From the NCBI GenBank assembly GCA_963797765.1, contig CAWCQU010000002.1, positions 1,612,001 to 1,676,000 on the forward strand: a DNA stretch of 64,000 nt, given 5' to 3'. Source of the stretch: JBGPTK01 sp963797765 (GTDB taxonomy: Bacteria > Acidobacteriota > Terriglobia > Acidiferrales > UBA7541). Both the position numbers and the translations under genes were made by a program. The first letter of the stretch is position 1; each line of letters begins with the position of its first letter. Under the pieces are notes generated by a model. It saw only the letters and a program-made list of their open reading frames with translations. It had not been told where the DNA came from and made no database searches. Below, piece by piece: positions 8,744 through 17,624 of the stretch.

Positions 8744-9894
8744 ACTGGCGACAAATTCAAGCACGAATCCGCAAAGCGAAAACCGGCAGCGATCCACTCG
8801 TCAAATTGAGCGAGCTGTTCGCGAAAACTCATGACGGGATGGTGGCGTGGGAAATGGCGGTGATCGAGGAGAAGGCGGGAAACCTCGAAGCTGCGATTGG
8901 CCACTACACCGTTGCGGCGCAACGATTCCGGCGGAGCGAGTGGAAGAAGAAAGCGGAAGAAGCGTTGACGCGGCTGGGAGCGCCGGTGCCGGTCTCCGGC
9001 TCCGCAGGCGCCGCCGAAAGCGAGAAAGTGGTGCACGTTTCCGCTGACGCTCCCGCTGATACTTCGGATGATCAGCAGCTCACGCTAGCGATTCCCAAAA
9101 CTGCCGCTGAGCCGGGAGAAGCGGCCGAGGCAGGTTCGGAATCCGCGGAGGCCGTTCCCGCCGCTGCGGGCACCAATGGAACAACGGAAACAGCCGCCAA
9201 TGGGCTTCGCCGCCGTCGGCGAGGGCGCCGCGGTGGGCGAGGACGGCGCCGCCCGGGTGCGGCCGCCGCCGCTCCAGGATTGCCCCCGCAGACATTCGTG
9301 CCCTCCGCAGGGACGAAGGAGACGGTGTCCGCCGTTCCACCGGCACGGCCCGTTCAGCGCCCGCCGGAAAGAGCGCCTGAGCGTACCGAAGAACGCCCGG
9401 CTGAAATACGATCAGAAGCTCCGGCAGCGGCAAAGGGTACAGCGGTCGAAGCACCCGCATCGACTTTGGACCGGATGTCGCACACGCGCCCGGGAGAGCC
9501 GGCGCTGGCGTCGCGATTGGCACAGCTGGAATCTTTGTTGCGGCGGCTGACTTCCGGTCCGCTGCACACCCTGGACGAAGCCGAGGAAGCACCCGCAGGA
9601 CCCGGCGTGTTTCTGCTATCGGATTCCGACTTGATCACTTCGTACTATGTTGAAGATTGTAAAACGTTGCGTGTCGCTCTGGGGCATCTGGTACGGGGCG
9701 GGCGCGGTGGGCAGCGCGAGACATCAGTACGCTCGCGTTTGGCCGATCACCTGGGAATTAACGAAGCGAAAGTCTCACAATACTTAAAGCAACATTGCGT
9801 GATTCGCTGGATTCAACTGGACGAGCCCGCGCCGTATCTGGCGCATTTCGCAATCGCGGTACTGCGTCCGCCGCTGAACTTCGAATCGATGTAA
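8737..9894 (+). CDS. Arg/Gly-rich protein with TPR-like N-terminus and HTH-like C-terminus, function unknown
   Basis: The 385-residue protein has three parts. Residues 1-80 are helical and TPR-like (AWEMAVIEEKAGNLEAAIGHY). Residues 80-270 are low in complexity, Ala/Pro/Glu-rich, with a strongly basic patch, RRRRRGRRGGRGRRR, near residue 160, of the kind that binds RNA or DNA. Residues 290-385 form a compact domain: a segment FLLSDSDLITSYYVEDCKTLRVALGHLV, then VRSRLADHLGINEAKVSQYL, which looks like a helix-turn-helix. No family is recognised. The architecture suggests a nucleic-acid-binding regulator. It is preceded by a duplicated promoter region and followed, after about 250 bp, by the radical SAM gene on the same strand. 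Confidence 0.75.
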   Translation: MADWRQIQARIRKAKTGSDPLVKLSELFAKTHDGMVAWEMAVIEEKAGNLEAAIGHYTVAAQRFRRSEWKKKAEEALTRLGAPVPVSGSAGAAESEKVVHVSADAPADTSDDQQLTLAIPKTAAEPGEAAEAGSESAEAVPAAAGTNGTTETAANGLRRRRRGRRGGRGRRRPGAAAAAPGLPPQTFVPSAGTKETVSAVPPARPVQRPPERAPERTEERPAEIRSEAPAAAKGTAVEAPASTLDRMSHTRPGEPALASRLAQLESLLRRLTSGPLHTLDEAEEAPAGPGVFLLSDSDLITSYYVEDCKTLRVALGHLVRGGRGGQRETSVRSRLADHLGINEAKVSQYLKQHCVIRWIQLDEPAPYLAHFAIAVLRPPLNFESM

Positions 9895-10141
9895 TCTCCG
9901 GAAAATAGAAGAATTACCTCGTTTTGACAATCGCCATTGGCTGGCCGTGGTTACCGTTTAACCCCCTAATGCTACCGTTGGACGGTTGCGGCTAGACGAA
10001 GGTCCCAGGCATAGGCACACTGTGGTAGGCTAGCAGTTTAACGGGGGTCTTACCGCTCGAAGCCGCTTCGCTCGCGACCTTGAGCCGGCCAGGCCGGGGG
10101 ATCTGCTCGAAACCGCACGATCCATAAAAGGAGATGTACGC

Positions 10142-12325
10142 ATGTCTAGTGCAATCGGCAGAGGGGTTTGGAAGACTTTTGACTGGGCGCTTTGCAAGAC
10201 AGCCGCTGGCGCCTTCAACACGATCCAGTTCTTCAACAAGTACAAGCCAAATGCTTCGTTCACGCCGAAATGGTCCGAAAAACCGATGCTGAAGTCGTGG
10301 GAGAAGAGCAAGCCGACGCTGGGCTGGCCGCGCACGACGGATTCACTTTGCCCCGGATGTGTGACGGAAGCCCGCGACGCGATCTTCAATGGCACCAAGG
10401 ATTACACCGACTTGATGCACGAGAAAGTCGGAGAGATTAAAGCGCAGATTATCGAGCGCGATGGCCAAGTCTGGATGGTGAAGGAATGTCCCATCCACGG
10501 GAAGTATGAAGACCTGATGGCCATCGACTCAAAGTTTCTGGAGTGGATCGAGAAGAATTTCCCCGGCCGCGATATTCCCGCTCACGCGGACGAAGCTCTG
10601 CACAAGCACGGCTCCAGCACGGTGCGGTATGGACGCGGCGCGGTGTTGACAGTTGACCTGACCAACCGCTGCAACATGATGTGCGATCCGTGCTTCATGG
10701 ACGCAAACCAAGTGGGCTATGTCCACGAACTGAGCTGGGAAGAGATTCAGGAAATCCTCGAGAACGCCACGAAGATCAAGCCGCGGCGGCAGATGTCCGT
10801 GCAGTTTTCGGGCGGCGAACCGACGATGCATCCTTACTTCCTGGATGCGGTGCGATTTGCTCGCAAAGTCGGCTACAACAGCGTGCAGGCGGCCACCAAC
10901 GGAATCGAATTCGCCAAGAGCAAGGACTTTTGCAAGAAGGCGTTTGAAGCGGGAATGCGCTATGCCTACTTGCAGTTCGATGGAATCGGCAACGATGCGA
11001 ACAGCCACCGCCAGGTGGGCAACCTGTTTGATGTGAAACTTCGCGCCATTGAGAACATGCACGAAGCGGGCATCGAGATCGTGCTGGTGACGACGATCGT
11101 TAATAACGTCAACAACGATCAGGTTGGCCCGATCGTCAAGTTCGCAATGGAAAATCCTAAGAAAATCGCGTTCGTTTCGTTCCAACCGGTTTCGTTTACC
11201 GGTCGAGACGAGGACATCACCCCGGAACGCCGGATGCGCCAGCGCTATACGCTTTCGCACCTGGCGCAGGACGTCAGCTCGCAAGTGGGCAAAATCGAGC
11301 CGACGCGGGACTGGTTTCCGCTGTCGTTCATCTCGCCGTTTGCCGGCTTTGCGGACCTGGTTCACGGACCGGACGCACAGTGGGGCGCGCTTTCCTGCGG
11401 TTGCCACCCGAACTGCGGCGTCGGCACGGCCATGATGATCAACAAGGAAACCAAGGAATGGGCTCCGATTTCGCGATTTCTGGACGCCGTCCAGCTGGTG
11501 AAGGACGTCAGCTCGATTACGGATGCGGCCCGCGGGAAGAAGTTCTCCAGCTACATGATGGCCTTGGCGTTGATGAAGAATTACCATCCGTTTGAGGCTC
11601 CTCCCAGCCTGAAGCTGGTGGATATATGGAAGAAATTCGACAAGACATGGGCCGTCTCCAAGGATTCCGACAAGAAATACGGACGGACCAACCCCAACCG
11701 CACCTACGACGACGCAATGAAGCGCCGCGCCAACGACCAGTGGAATATGCTGTTCATCGCCGGCATGTGGTTCCAGGATCTGTTCAACTACGATTTCCGT
11801 CGCACCGAGATGTGCATCATCCCGTATGCCACGCAGCAAGGCGAAATTTCCTTCTGCGCGTACAACACCGGCATCGGCTGGCGGAAGATCATCGAGAACA
11901 TGTACAAGAACGCGACGGTGGCCCAGTGGTACAAGACTCATGGCAAGCATGAGATTTATGCCAAGGGCAAGAAGGTCGACCTGAACAGCTACGAACACTC
12001 CCTCAGGATCGATAACGAAGATGCCACTCGCGTCCGGCACCTGGAACACGACGTTCCGCAGACCGCGGCTGAAGAAGACCGCATCCGGCGCCGCAAGGCG
12101 AATGAGGAAGCGGCCAAAGTGCGCAAGATTTACGAAGAACTCGTGCTGAAGAAGCCCGTGGAAACCGTTGTGCAGATCGGCTCGATGGAGACGCTGAAGG
12201 CGGCGCTTCCGGGCGGTCCCGCACCGCTGGTTACGCTGGGCGGCAACGGCCATTCCAACGGCAACGGAACTGGGGCAGCCACCCAAGTTGCCAAGGAAGT
12301 CGAGGAAACCGTCGCCGGCGACTAA
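10142..12325 (+). CDS. Radical SAM protein, tetraether / membrane-spanning lipid synthase (Tes/Mss, MJ0619)-like
   Basis: The 727-residue enzyme carries the radical SAM motif CNMMCDPC at Cys177, Cys181 and Cys184, followed by VQFSGGEPTMHP, the SAM-binding GGE region. Before it lies a small metal site typical of the MJ0619-type family: CPGC (Cys70, Cys73) and CPIHG (Cys116). After the barrel come more cysteines, CGCHPNC and MCIIPY...FCAYN, suiting auxiliary iron-sulfur clusters. In that family the archaeal Tes joins lipid tails carbon to carbon and bacterial Mss makes diacids such as iso-diabolic acid, a major acidobacterial membrane lipid. That function here is inferred from family resemblance. 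The C-terminal 40 residues are Gly/Asn-rich and probably disordered. A good ribosome site (AAAGGAGA) precedes the ATG, and a strong terminator follows the stop. Confidence 0.75.
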   Translation: MSSAIGRGVWKTFDWALCKTAAGAFNTIQFFNKYKPNASFTPKWSEKPMLKSWEKSKPTLGWPRTTDSLCPGCVTEARDAIFNGTKDYTDLMHEKVGEIKAQIIERDGQVWMVKECPIHGKYEDLMAIDSKFLEWIEKNFPGRDIPAHADEALHKHGSSTVRYGRGAVLTVDLTNRCNMMCDPCFMDANQVGYVHELSWEEIQEILENATKIKPRRQMSVQFSGGEPTMHPYFLDAVRFARKVGYNSVQAATNGIEFAKSKDFCKKAFEAGMRYAYLQFDGIGNDANSHRQVGNLFDVKLRAIENMHEAGIEIVLVTTIVNNVNNDQVGPIVKFAMENPKKIAFVSFQPVSFTGRDEDITPERRMRQRYTLSHLAQDVSSQVGKIEPTRDWFPLSFISPFAGFADLVHGPDAQWGALSCGCHPNCGVGTAMMINKETKEWAPISRFLDAVQLVKDVSSITDAARGKKFSSYMMALALMKNYHPFEAPPSLKLVDIWKKFDKTWAVSKDSDKKYGRTNPNRTYDDAMKRRANDQWNMLFIAGMWFQDLFNYDFRRTEMCIIPYATQQGEISFCAYNTGIGWRKIIENMYKNATVAQWYKTHGKHEIYAKGKKVDLNSYEHSLRIDNEDATRVRHLEHDVPQTAAEEDRIRRRKANEEAAKVRKIYEELVLKKPVETVVQIGSMETLKAALPGGPAPLVTLGGNGHSNGNGTGAATQVAKEVEETVAGD

Positions 12326-12353
12326 GTTTGTACCATCCCGCAGGGCAGCTCTT

Positions 12354-12392
12354 CCGACGCCTCCCAGCAACTTGGGAGGCGTCGGTGTTTTT
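12354..12392 (+). terminator. Rho-independent terminator of the radical SAM gene
   Basis: A perfect 12-bp stem, CCGACGCCTCCC with GGGAGGCGTCGG, around a short loop is followed by TGTTTTT. It starts about 30 bp after the stop codon. It is the clearest terminator in the window. Confidence 0.9.
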
Positions 12393-12414
12393 AGGATGTT
12401 GCGGCGCAGGGCTT

Positions 12415-12422
12415 GATATAAT
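12415..12422 (+). promoter_or_regulatory. Extended -10 promoter of the FmdB-like gene
   Basis: TGATATAAT fits the extended -10 consensus exactly (TGnTATAAT), with the hexamer at 12417-12422. It lies 24 bp before the FmdB-like ATG and just behind the preceding terminator. No good -35 is seen, as is usual for extended -10 promoters. Confidence 0.65.
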
Positions 12423-12445
12423 TCCGGCCAGGGAGACGATCATTC

Positions 12446-12688
12446 ATGCCGATCTATGAATATGTTTGCGAGGAATGCACGACGCGTTTTGAGCGCGTGG
12501 TGATGTCGAAGAACGGAAAGCCGGAGTGCCCGAAATGCGGCAGCCGCAAGGCGGCGATGCAATTTTCGGTTTTTGCCGCGCATGGCGGCAATGGTGGCGG
12601 TTCGGCTTCGGCGAGCAGCTCCAGTGAATCGGCGCCTTCTTCCGCGTCAGGTTGCGGCTGCACGCCGCGCGGCTGTGGTTGCCACTAA
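12446..12688 (+). CDS. FmdB family zinc ribbon protein
   Basis: The 80-residue protein opens with MPIYEYVCEECTTRFE and continues with GKPECPKCGSRKAAMQFSVF. The pairs CEEC and CPKC form the zinc ribbon of the FmdB/CxxC_CXXC_SSSS family. The C-terminal half is Gly/Ser-rich and ends in a run of Cys-Gly (GCGCTPRGCGCH), which could bind another metal. The biochemical role of the family is unsettled; regulatory proteins of formamidase operons are the namesake. A ribosome site (GGGAGA) precedes the ATG. Confidence 0.92.
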   Translation: MPIYEYVCEECTTRFERVVMSKNGKPECPKCGSRKAAMQFSVFAAHGGNGGGSASASSSSESAPSSASGCGCTPRGCGCH

Positions 12689-12717
12689 ACGCCTCTGAAG
12701 CGTTCCAGTAGATTGTC

Positions 12718-13356
12718 ATGATGCCAAGTTATTCATCTCTGCTGCTGTTCGTGACGGGTGCAGTCATTCTGCTCGTCATTCCGGGGCCAGCGGTGCTCTA
12801 CATCGTCAGCCGCAGCATCGGGCAGGGACGCGCGGCGGGATTGGTCTCGGCGGGCGGGATTGCGGTGGGCACACTGTTCCATGTGGCTGCGGCTACGCTG
12901 GGGCTTTCCGCTCTTTTGATGTCCTCGGCACTGGCCTTTCGATGCGTGAAGTATCTGGGCGCGGCTTACCTGGTTTATCTGGGAATTCGCATCCTGAGGC
13001 GAGAGGATGGACCGCATCTGGAAGCTGCGCGCAGCGAGACGCGCCTCTCGCACGTCTTTGGACAAGGCACGCTCGTCTGTATAACCAATCCGAAGACCGC
13101 GTTATTCTTTCTGGCATTCCTTCCGCAGTTCGTCGAGCCCGCGCGCGGACATGCTACCGCCCAGATTTTCTTTCTGGGGATCCTGTTCGCTATTATGGGC
13201 TACTGCAGCGATTCGGTGTGGGCGCTGCTGGCCGCAACGGTGGCCGGGCGGATTCGCGGCAGCGCCCGCTGGCGGCGCGCGCAGCGAAATCTTTCCGGCG
13301 GCGGACTGATCGCGCTGGGCCTGGCTTCCGCGCTCTCCGGCGCGCGGTCGAAATAA
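12718..13356 (+). CDS. LysE/RhtB family amino acid exporter
   Basis: This 212-residue membrane protein has the family's opening pattern, a hydrophobic helix followed by IPGPAVLYIVSRSIGQGRAAGLVSAGGIAVGT, then the signature LGAAYLVYLGIRILR and ITNPKTALFFLAFLPQFV. Six helices are expected in the inner membrane. Members export amino acids such as lysine, threonine or homoserine lactone; the substrate here cannot be told. It starts 30 bp after the FmdB-like gene, in the same direction, so the two may be cotranscribed. ATG codons at 12718 and 12721 are both possible starts. Confidence 0.92.
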   Translation: MMPSYSSLLLFVTGAVILLVIPGPAVLYIVSRSIGQGRAAGLVSAGGIAVGTLFHVAAATLGLSALLMSSALAFRCVKYLGAAYLVYLGIRILRREDGPHLEAARSETRLSHVFGQGTLVCITNPKTALFFLAFLPQFVEPARGHATAQIFFLGILFAIMGYCSDSVWALLAATVAGRIRGSARWRRAQRNLSGGGLIALGLASALSGARSK

Positions 13357-13419
13357 GTTTGTCCGAAGCGGGACGACCAACCGGCAAATTCCTCGCACTA
13401 TTTCGAGGGTTGGGCGCAG

Positions 13420-13440
13420 CCCCGATCAAAATCATCGGGG
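13420..13440. repeat. Hairpin CCCCGAT / ATCGGGG between convergent genes
   Basis: A perfect 7-bp stem with a 7-base loop lies between the ends of the LysE gene and the MBL gene. A related hairpin (CCCGAT / ATCGGG) is at 63655-63674. It is followed by a TGTAGGGGCGC repeat on the minus strand (13458-13477). It may help end transcription from both sides, but has no clear T run. Confidence 0.45.
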
Positions 13441-13497
13441 TGCAAAAAACGCACAAGCAGCGCCCCTACAATCCCAAAACCCAGGCAACGGAATCCA

Positions 13498-14610
13498 CTA
13501 CTTTTTTTGCCATTCGGCGTAGAGCTTGGTGATGGCTGGGCCGATGGTGAATCCCCACGCGAAGACCGGAAAATTCTTGAACTTCTCGGGCACAACGTAG
13601 CGCTCGGAGGCTTCCTGCACGGGTACGCCCGCTTTGAACATTTTCTCGGCCTGGGCCGCGATGTCGTCGAACACTTCGCGCAAGACGGCGATGCCATCCT
13701 GCCCGCAGATTTGACCGTGGCCGGGAACGAAAATCGTGTCCTTATCGTATGACGCAAATTTCGCCAAGGTCGCGCGCCAGCCGGAAATAGTCGCCTTCTC
13801 GTCGAAGCACACCGGGTACCAGCCGCTGAACAGCAGATCGCCCGTATAAACGACGTTTTGTTCCGGCACACGCACGATAATGTCCGTGCCGGAATGCCCC
13901 GGATAGGATTCGAGCACCGCTGAAAGCCCGCCCAGGTCGATGGTCATGGGCAGCTTTGCGGGATCGATGGGGTGATTGGGAAGCGCCACCACAGTATTGC
14001 TGGCTATCTGGAACACGCCCGTTGTTGCGTTCAGATCGCTTTGGGCGTGCTGCCGTTCCGATTCAGATTTCGCATCCTTTACGCGCTGCTCGAGAGGGCC
14101 AAGCACCGCTTCCTTGTCCATGCCCTGCATCACCGCGTAGCTCTCCACCATGCGCCGCGCCACATTCGCATGGGCCCAGAGTTGCACGCCATTCGCGCCA
14201 TAATACGAATTGCCCATGGAATGATCGAAATGGTAGTGCGTGTCCAGCGCCGCGCGCACCGGAATCTGGCTCACTTGCCGCAGGGCATCCATTTGGAACG
14301 ATGCTCCCGCCGGACTCCCGTATCCTTCGAGCAGCAGCACTCCATCGCGGCCAACCAGAAAGCCACCGTTGCAGATCGTTTGATAACCCTTCGAAGTATC
14401 GGAAATGGTGGCGTAGAGTCCATTTCCAACCTTGCGCACCGACGCGAATCCCTTGTCGACCAGCGGCGCCTGCGCCACGCGGGAATCCTGCTCGAGCGAG
14501 GCTGCCAGAAGAGGCAGGGGAATCAGCTTTGCCACGGCGTAAAAGGCGCCGAAGCATGATGTGTAACTGAGAAAATTGCGGCGTGAAAACGACTGTGAGT
14601 GCTCGATCAT
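13498..14610 (-). CDS. Tat-exported metallo-beta-lactamase fold hydrolase
   Basis: The 370-residue protein begins with a twin-arginine signal (SRRNFLSYTSCFGAFYAVA), so it is folded, probably with metal, before export. The metal site is visible as THYHFDHSMGN (HxHxDH at residues 125-130), then a glycine-rich YPGHSGTDIIV with the next His, VYTGDLLF with the bridging Asp, and VPGHGQ with the last His. It resembles the MBL hydrolases of the quinoprotein relay or lactonase kind; the substrate is unknown. The start at 14610 is chosen because it begins the signal peptide. It lies 58 bp downstream of the S9 peptidase gene on the same strand and may share its transcript. Confidence 0.9.
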   Translation of the reverse strand: MIEHSQSFSRRNFLSYTSCFGAFYAVAKLIPLPLLAASLEQDSRVAQAPLVDKGFASVRKVGNGLYATISDTSKGYQTICNGGFLVGRDGVLLLEGYGSPAGASFQMDALRQVSQIPVRAALDTHYHFDHSMGNSYYGANGVQLWAHANVARRMVESYAVMQGMDKEAVLGPLEQRVKDAKSESERQHAQSDLNATTGVFQIASNTVVALPNHPIDPAKLPMTIDLGGLSAVLESYPGHSGTDIIVRVPEQNVVYTGDLLFSGWYPVCFDEKATISGWRATLAKFASYDKDTIFVPGHGQICGQDGIAVLREVFDDIAAQAEKMFKAGVPVQEASERYVVPEKFKNFPVFAWGFTIGPAITKLYAEWQKK

Positions 14611-14668
14611 TTCTGTCCTCGCTTGGGTGAAGTTCAGAATCCAAGTTTCATAATGTTGTGAGGCCAGT

Positions 14669-17431
14669 TTATTTCTTCTCGGCTCCGCGAACCACGCGAA
14701 ATCCCGTGTAGAGGATATCGGCCGGCGCATAGCGCGCTTTGGGATCGGAGGCGCGATCCGCACTGCCGCCCATGGTCTTGCCTTGGCCATCCTTGGCGAT
14801 TACCCACTCGGCTACGTTGCCGCCGAGATCGAAGACCAGCGCTTCGCCGTCGCCGCCAGTTGGCGAAAAGCTTCCCACTTCTTTCAACAGCGGCGTGGCT
14901 CCGTTCAGGTCGCTGACTTTTGCTTCCAGGCGTCTAGCGTCTTCGGGATTCAAAGAGTAGCCCGCCCAGTAATCGAGAGTGTTTTCGCCTCCATGTTCCA
15001 CGTACAACTTCGTGCCCTCTTCCTCCGTGGGAAGGCGGAAAGTTTCGGCGGTCATGTCCGCAAGCCAGGCGGCATAGGCTTTTGCTTTCTCGAACGAAAT
15101 TGCATTGGCAGGATAATTCTCCGTTCCAGGCGCGAACTTATAAGCCTTATCAAAAGCGGCGTACTGCGCGCGTGTGACTTCGAAGCGGCCCACTTCCAGA
15201 TCGCCATGCTGCACCTCCTCGGGAATCACAAAACTCGGCGGGGGATTTTCAGGAATTGATGGCGGACGAAATTCAACTCCGTACGCATTTCCGAGTTTGT
15301 GGATCGAACCGCGCTCGAGTGCCACATCGAGCGGTGAACCTTTTTTAAACGCTTCATTCGCGGGCGGTCCTGTTTTGAATAGATATTGATCGAACCAGGC
15401 CATCTCTTCCGTCACTTTGCGAAGTTGATGGCTCAGCTTGCGCGGGCCGTGCGGCTCGCCGGGGAAAAGCATAAATCGCACGGGAACTTTGCCGATGGTA
15501 TAGAGCGTGCGGTAATGCGTCCAGCCCTCTTCCGTTGGTACGTTCCGGTCCGCGCCGCCGAAGAAAATCAGTGTGGGCGTGCGGACTTTATCCATCTGAA
15601 AGATGGGTGACTTGCGGATGTAAAGCTCGGGATCTTCGAGCGGCGATTTGCCGAAATAATAAGAATCGAAAGCCTGGCCAAAATCGACGTTGGCCCAATC
15701 GCTGATCCATTCCACGTCTCCAGCGCCGACGGCCGCGGCTTTATAGCGCCCGGGATTTGTGATCATGAGTCGAATCGAAAGGATCGATCCGTTGGACCAG
15801 CCCAGCGCGCCGATGCGGTCCGGATCGATCAGGCCGCGTCCGATCAGGTAGTCCACTCCCTTTTCGATATCGGGAATTTCCAGTTCGTAATATTTGCCGC
15901 AGCAGATGGACTCCACCCACTTCAGTCCGTAACCGGAGCTGCCGTGATAATTCACTTTCAGCACAAAAGCGCCGCGTTGGTTGAGCAGGTTCTGGGAATA
16001 GGCGTAACTTTCGCTCCAGCTGTCGTGGTCACTCCCTGCGGGTCCTCCGTGTGTCGCGGTAATCAGCGGATAGAGCCGGCCGGGATGATAATCGTGGGGA
16101 TAATATAAAATTCCCTCCACCTGGTCATCGTTCGCGCCCTTCCAATGGAGAATTTCCGTTTTTGAAATTACGCGTTCTTTGAATTGCGGATTCAAATCGG
16201 TGAATTGCGCCGCATCGGTGACGCGCGCGCCGTCGAGCCTGGCGTGATAGAGCTGCGTAGGAATGCTGGCCGTGGAATAGGAATAGACCAGCGTCCGGGC
16301 ATCGCCGCTCAATTCCAGGCTGAAATAATTCTTGCCGTGCTGGCCTTGAAGGAATTCGCGCGACCAGGTTGTACCCTGACGGGTGTACCGCGCCGGTTTG
16401 TAATGGACTCCGTCTTCGAGCAGCGCTAGGAATCCATCCGGGGTAATTTCAAAGGCAAAGCCCGCGCCATTTTCCCAGCCGAGATCGACCTTGGACGTCT
16501 GGCCTGATGCGAGGTCATAGTAATAAACCAGCTCGATCGTGGCGGTGTAAAACCGGGGATCATCGGTGAACGGAGCGACGGCGTAGAATCCGGCATTGTC
16601 GCGAGCCCAGCGAACGATGCGCGGGCGGATTTTTCCGCCGGCGAAAATCTCTTTGCTCTCTCCCGTGGCGAGATTTATCAAATATGTTGCGGGCGGCACT
16701 TTTTGATCCCACGCGTAGCTCAATTCGCGCTGGTTCACCGTTACCGCCCACTTTCCATCGGGGGAAAAGTCCCAGTTTTCGATCCAGTCATCATTGTTGG
16801 TCAGCCGCGTGACTTTTTTATCCTTTATGGAATAACGAAACAGGCGGACTGGCGCAGTGTGAGTGGAATCGTCGACTACATTCGTGTCGTCTTTCTTCTC
16901 TTTCAGTTGACGCTCGTAAAGCGAGGGATTCTCCTCGGCGCTGAAGAGGATCGTTTCGTTGTCGAGCCATTCGAAATGGCGGATGCCGCGCTCGAATTCA
17001 GTTGCGGCCCAGGGCTCGCCACCCTGGCGGTCGAGAAGCCACAGTTGCGGAGTGCCAAGCGGCGGCCTAGCTGGATCGGGCTTGAGGTTGGGTACGGCGC
17101 GCGTGAAGAGGAAACCGATCATCTCGCCGTTGGGCGACCAGCGCGGATTCGATACGTTGTCGCTGCCTCGGGTGAGCGGAATTTCCTTTTTGGAGGTGAG
17201 GCTCGAAAGCATCAGGTTGCTGACGCGCAGGTCCTTTTCCTTGTCGGCCGTTCCCTTCACCCATACCGCCCACTGGCCGTCAGGCGAAATGCGTGCTTCG
17301 CTGGCCGTTTCCTCCATGACCACATCCTCGGGCTTCCACTGCTTCTTCGAATCCGGCGGCGCCGAGATGGCGGCGTGACAGAAGAACAGCGTCATGAAAA
17401 CCGTGAAGCAGACTTTGGGCACTCGGGTCAT
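14669..17431 (-). CDS. S9 prolyl oligopeptidase fused to a SUMF1-like (formylglycine-generating enzyme-type) domain
   Basis: The 920-residue protein starts with a signal peptide (VCFTVFMTLFFCHAAISA). Residues 30-430 form a beta-propeller of WD/PD40-like repeats (SPDGQWAVWVKG; RWSPNGEMIGFLF). Residues 440-690 are the alpha/beta-hydrolase domain with nucleophile GWSNGS, acid FGGADRNVP and histidine GEPHG. From about residue 720 a second module follows: EVGRFEVTRAQYAAF, ISFEKAKAYAAWLADMT, RLPTEEE, FDLGGNVAEWV and TGFRVVRG, the string of motifs of the SUMF1/FGE-sulfatase superfamily. Periplasmic peptide degradation is likely. The fused tail is unusual for S9 enzymes. GAAGGGAAT before the ATG is a ribosome site. 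Confidence 0.88.
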   Translation of the reverse strand: MTRVPKVCFTVFMTLFFCHAAISAPPDSKKQWKPEDVVMEETASEARISPDGQWAVWVKGTADKEKDLRVSNLMLSSLTSKKEIPLTRGSDNVSNPRWSPNGEMIGFLFTRAVPNLKPDPARPPLGTPQLWLLDRQGGEPWAATEFERGIRHFEWLDNETILFSAEENPSLYERQLKEKKDDTNVVDDSTHTAPVRLFRYSIKDKKVTRLTNNDDWIENWDFSPDGKWAVTVNQRELSYAWDQKVPPATYLINLATGESKEIFAGGKIRPRIVRWARDNAGFYAVAPFTDDPRFYTATIELVYYYDLASGQTSKVDLGWENGAGFAFEITPDGFLALLEDGVHYKPARYTRQGTTWSREFLQGQHGKNYFSLELSGDARTLVYSYSTASIPTQLYHARLDGARVTDAAQFTDLNPQFKERVISKTEILHWKGANDDQVEGILYYPHDYHPGRLYPLITATHGGPAGSDHDSWSESYAYSQNLLNQRGAFVLKVNYHGSSGYGLKWVESICCGKYYELEIPDIEKGVDYLIGRGLIDPDRIGALGWSNGSILSIRLMITNPGRYKAAAVGAGDVEWISDWANVDFGQAFDSYYFGKSPLEDPELYIRKSPIFQMDKVRTPTLIFFGGADRNVPTEEGWTHYRTLYTIGKVPVRFMLFPGEPHGPRKLSHQLRKVTEEMAWFDQYLFKTGPPANEAFKKGSPLDVALERGSIHKLGNAYGVEFRPPSIPENPPPSFVIPEEVQHGDLEVGRFEVTRAQYAAFDKAYKFAPGTENYPANAISFEKAKAYAAWLADMTAETFRLPTEEEGTKLYVEHGGENTLDYWAGYSLNPEDARRLEAKVSDLNGATPLLKEVGSFSPTGGDGEALVFDLGGNVAEWVIAKDGQGKTMGGSADRASDPKARYAPADILYTGFRVVRGAEKK

Positions 17432-17624
17432 ATTCCCTTCACCTCGAAGGAACCGCGAAAATAAGAAAAGCTAATCTGCGGAAGCGCGTGGCACAAAGTA
17501 TCACAGCGCGGGCAAATGAGCGCGAGATTCGGTGTTGCTCTACTGTGACTCGCCGTCGCGCTGTGACAATACCTTCCGCGCGGAGCTTCAGGGGCTAGAG
17601 CTCAACTTTCTTGTTAACCCTGAT

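Noticed and set aside
10529..12370. 613-codon open frame opposite the radical SAM gene
   Set aside because: It mirrors the GC-rich codon pattern of the real gene, has no recognisable motif and no ribosome site.
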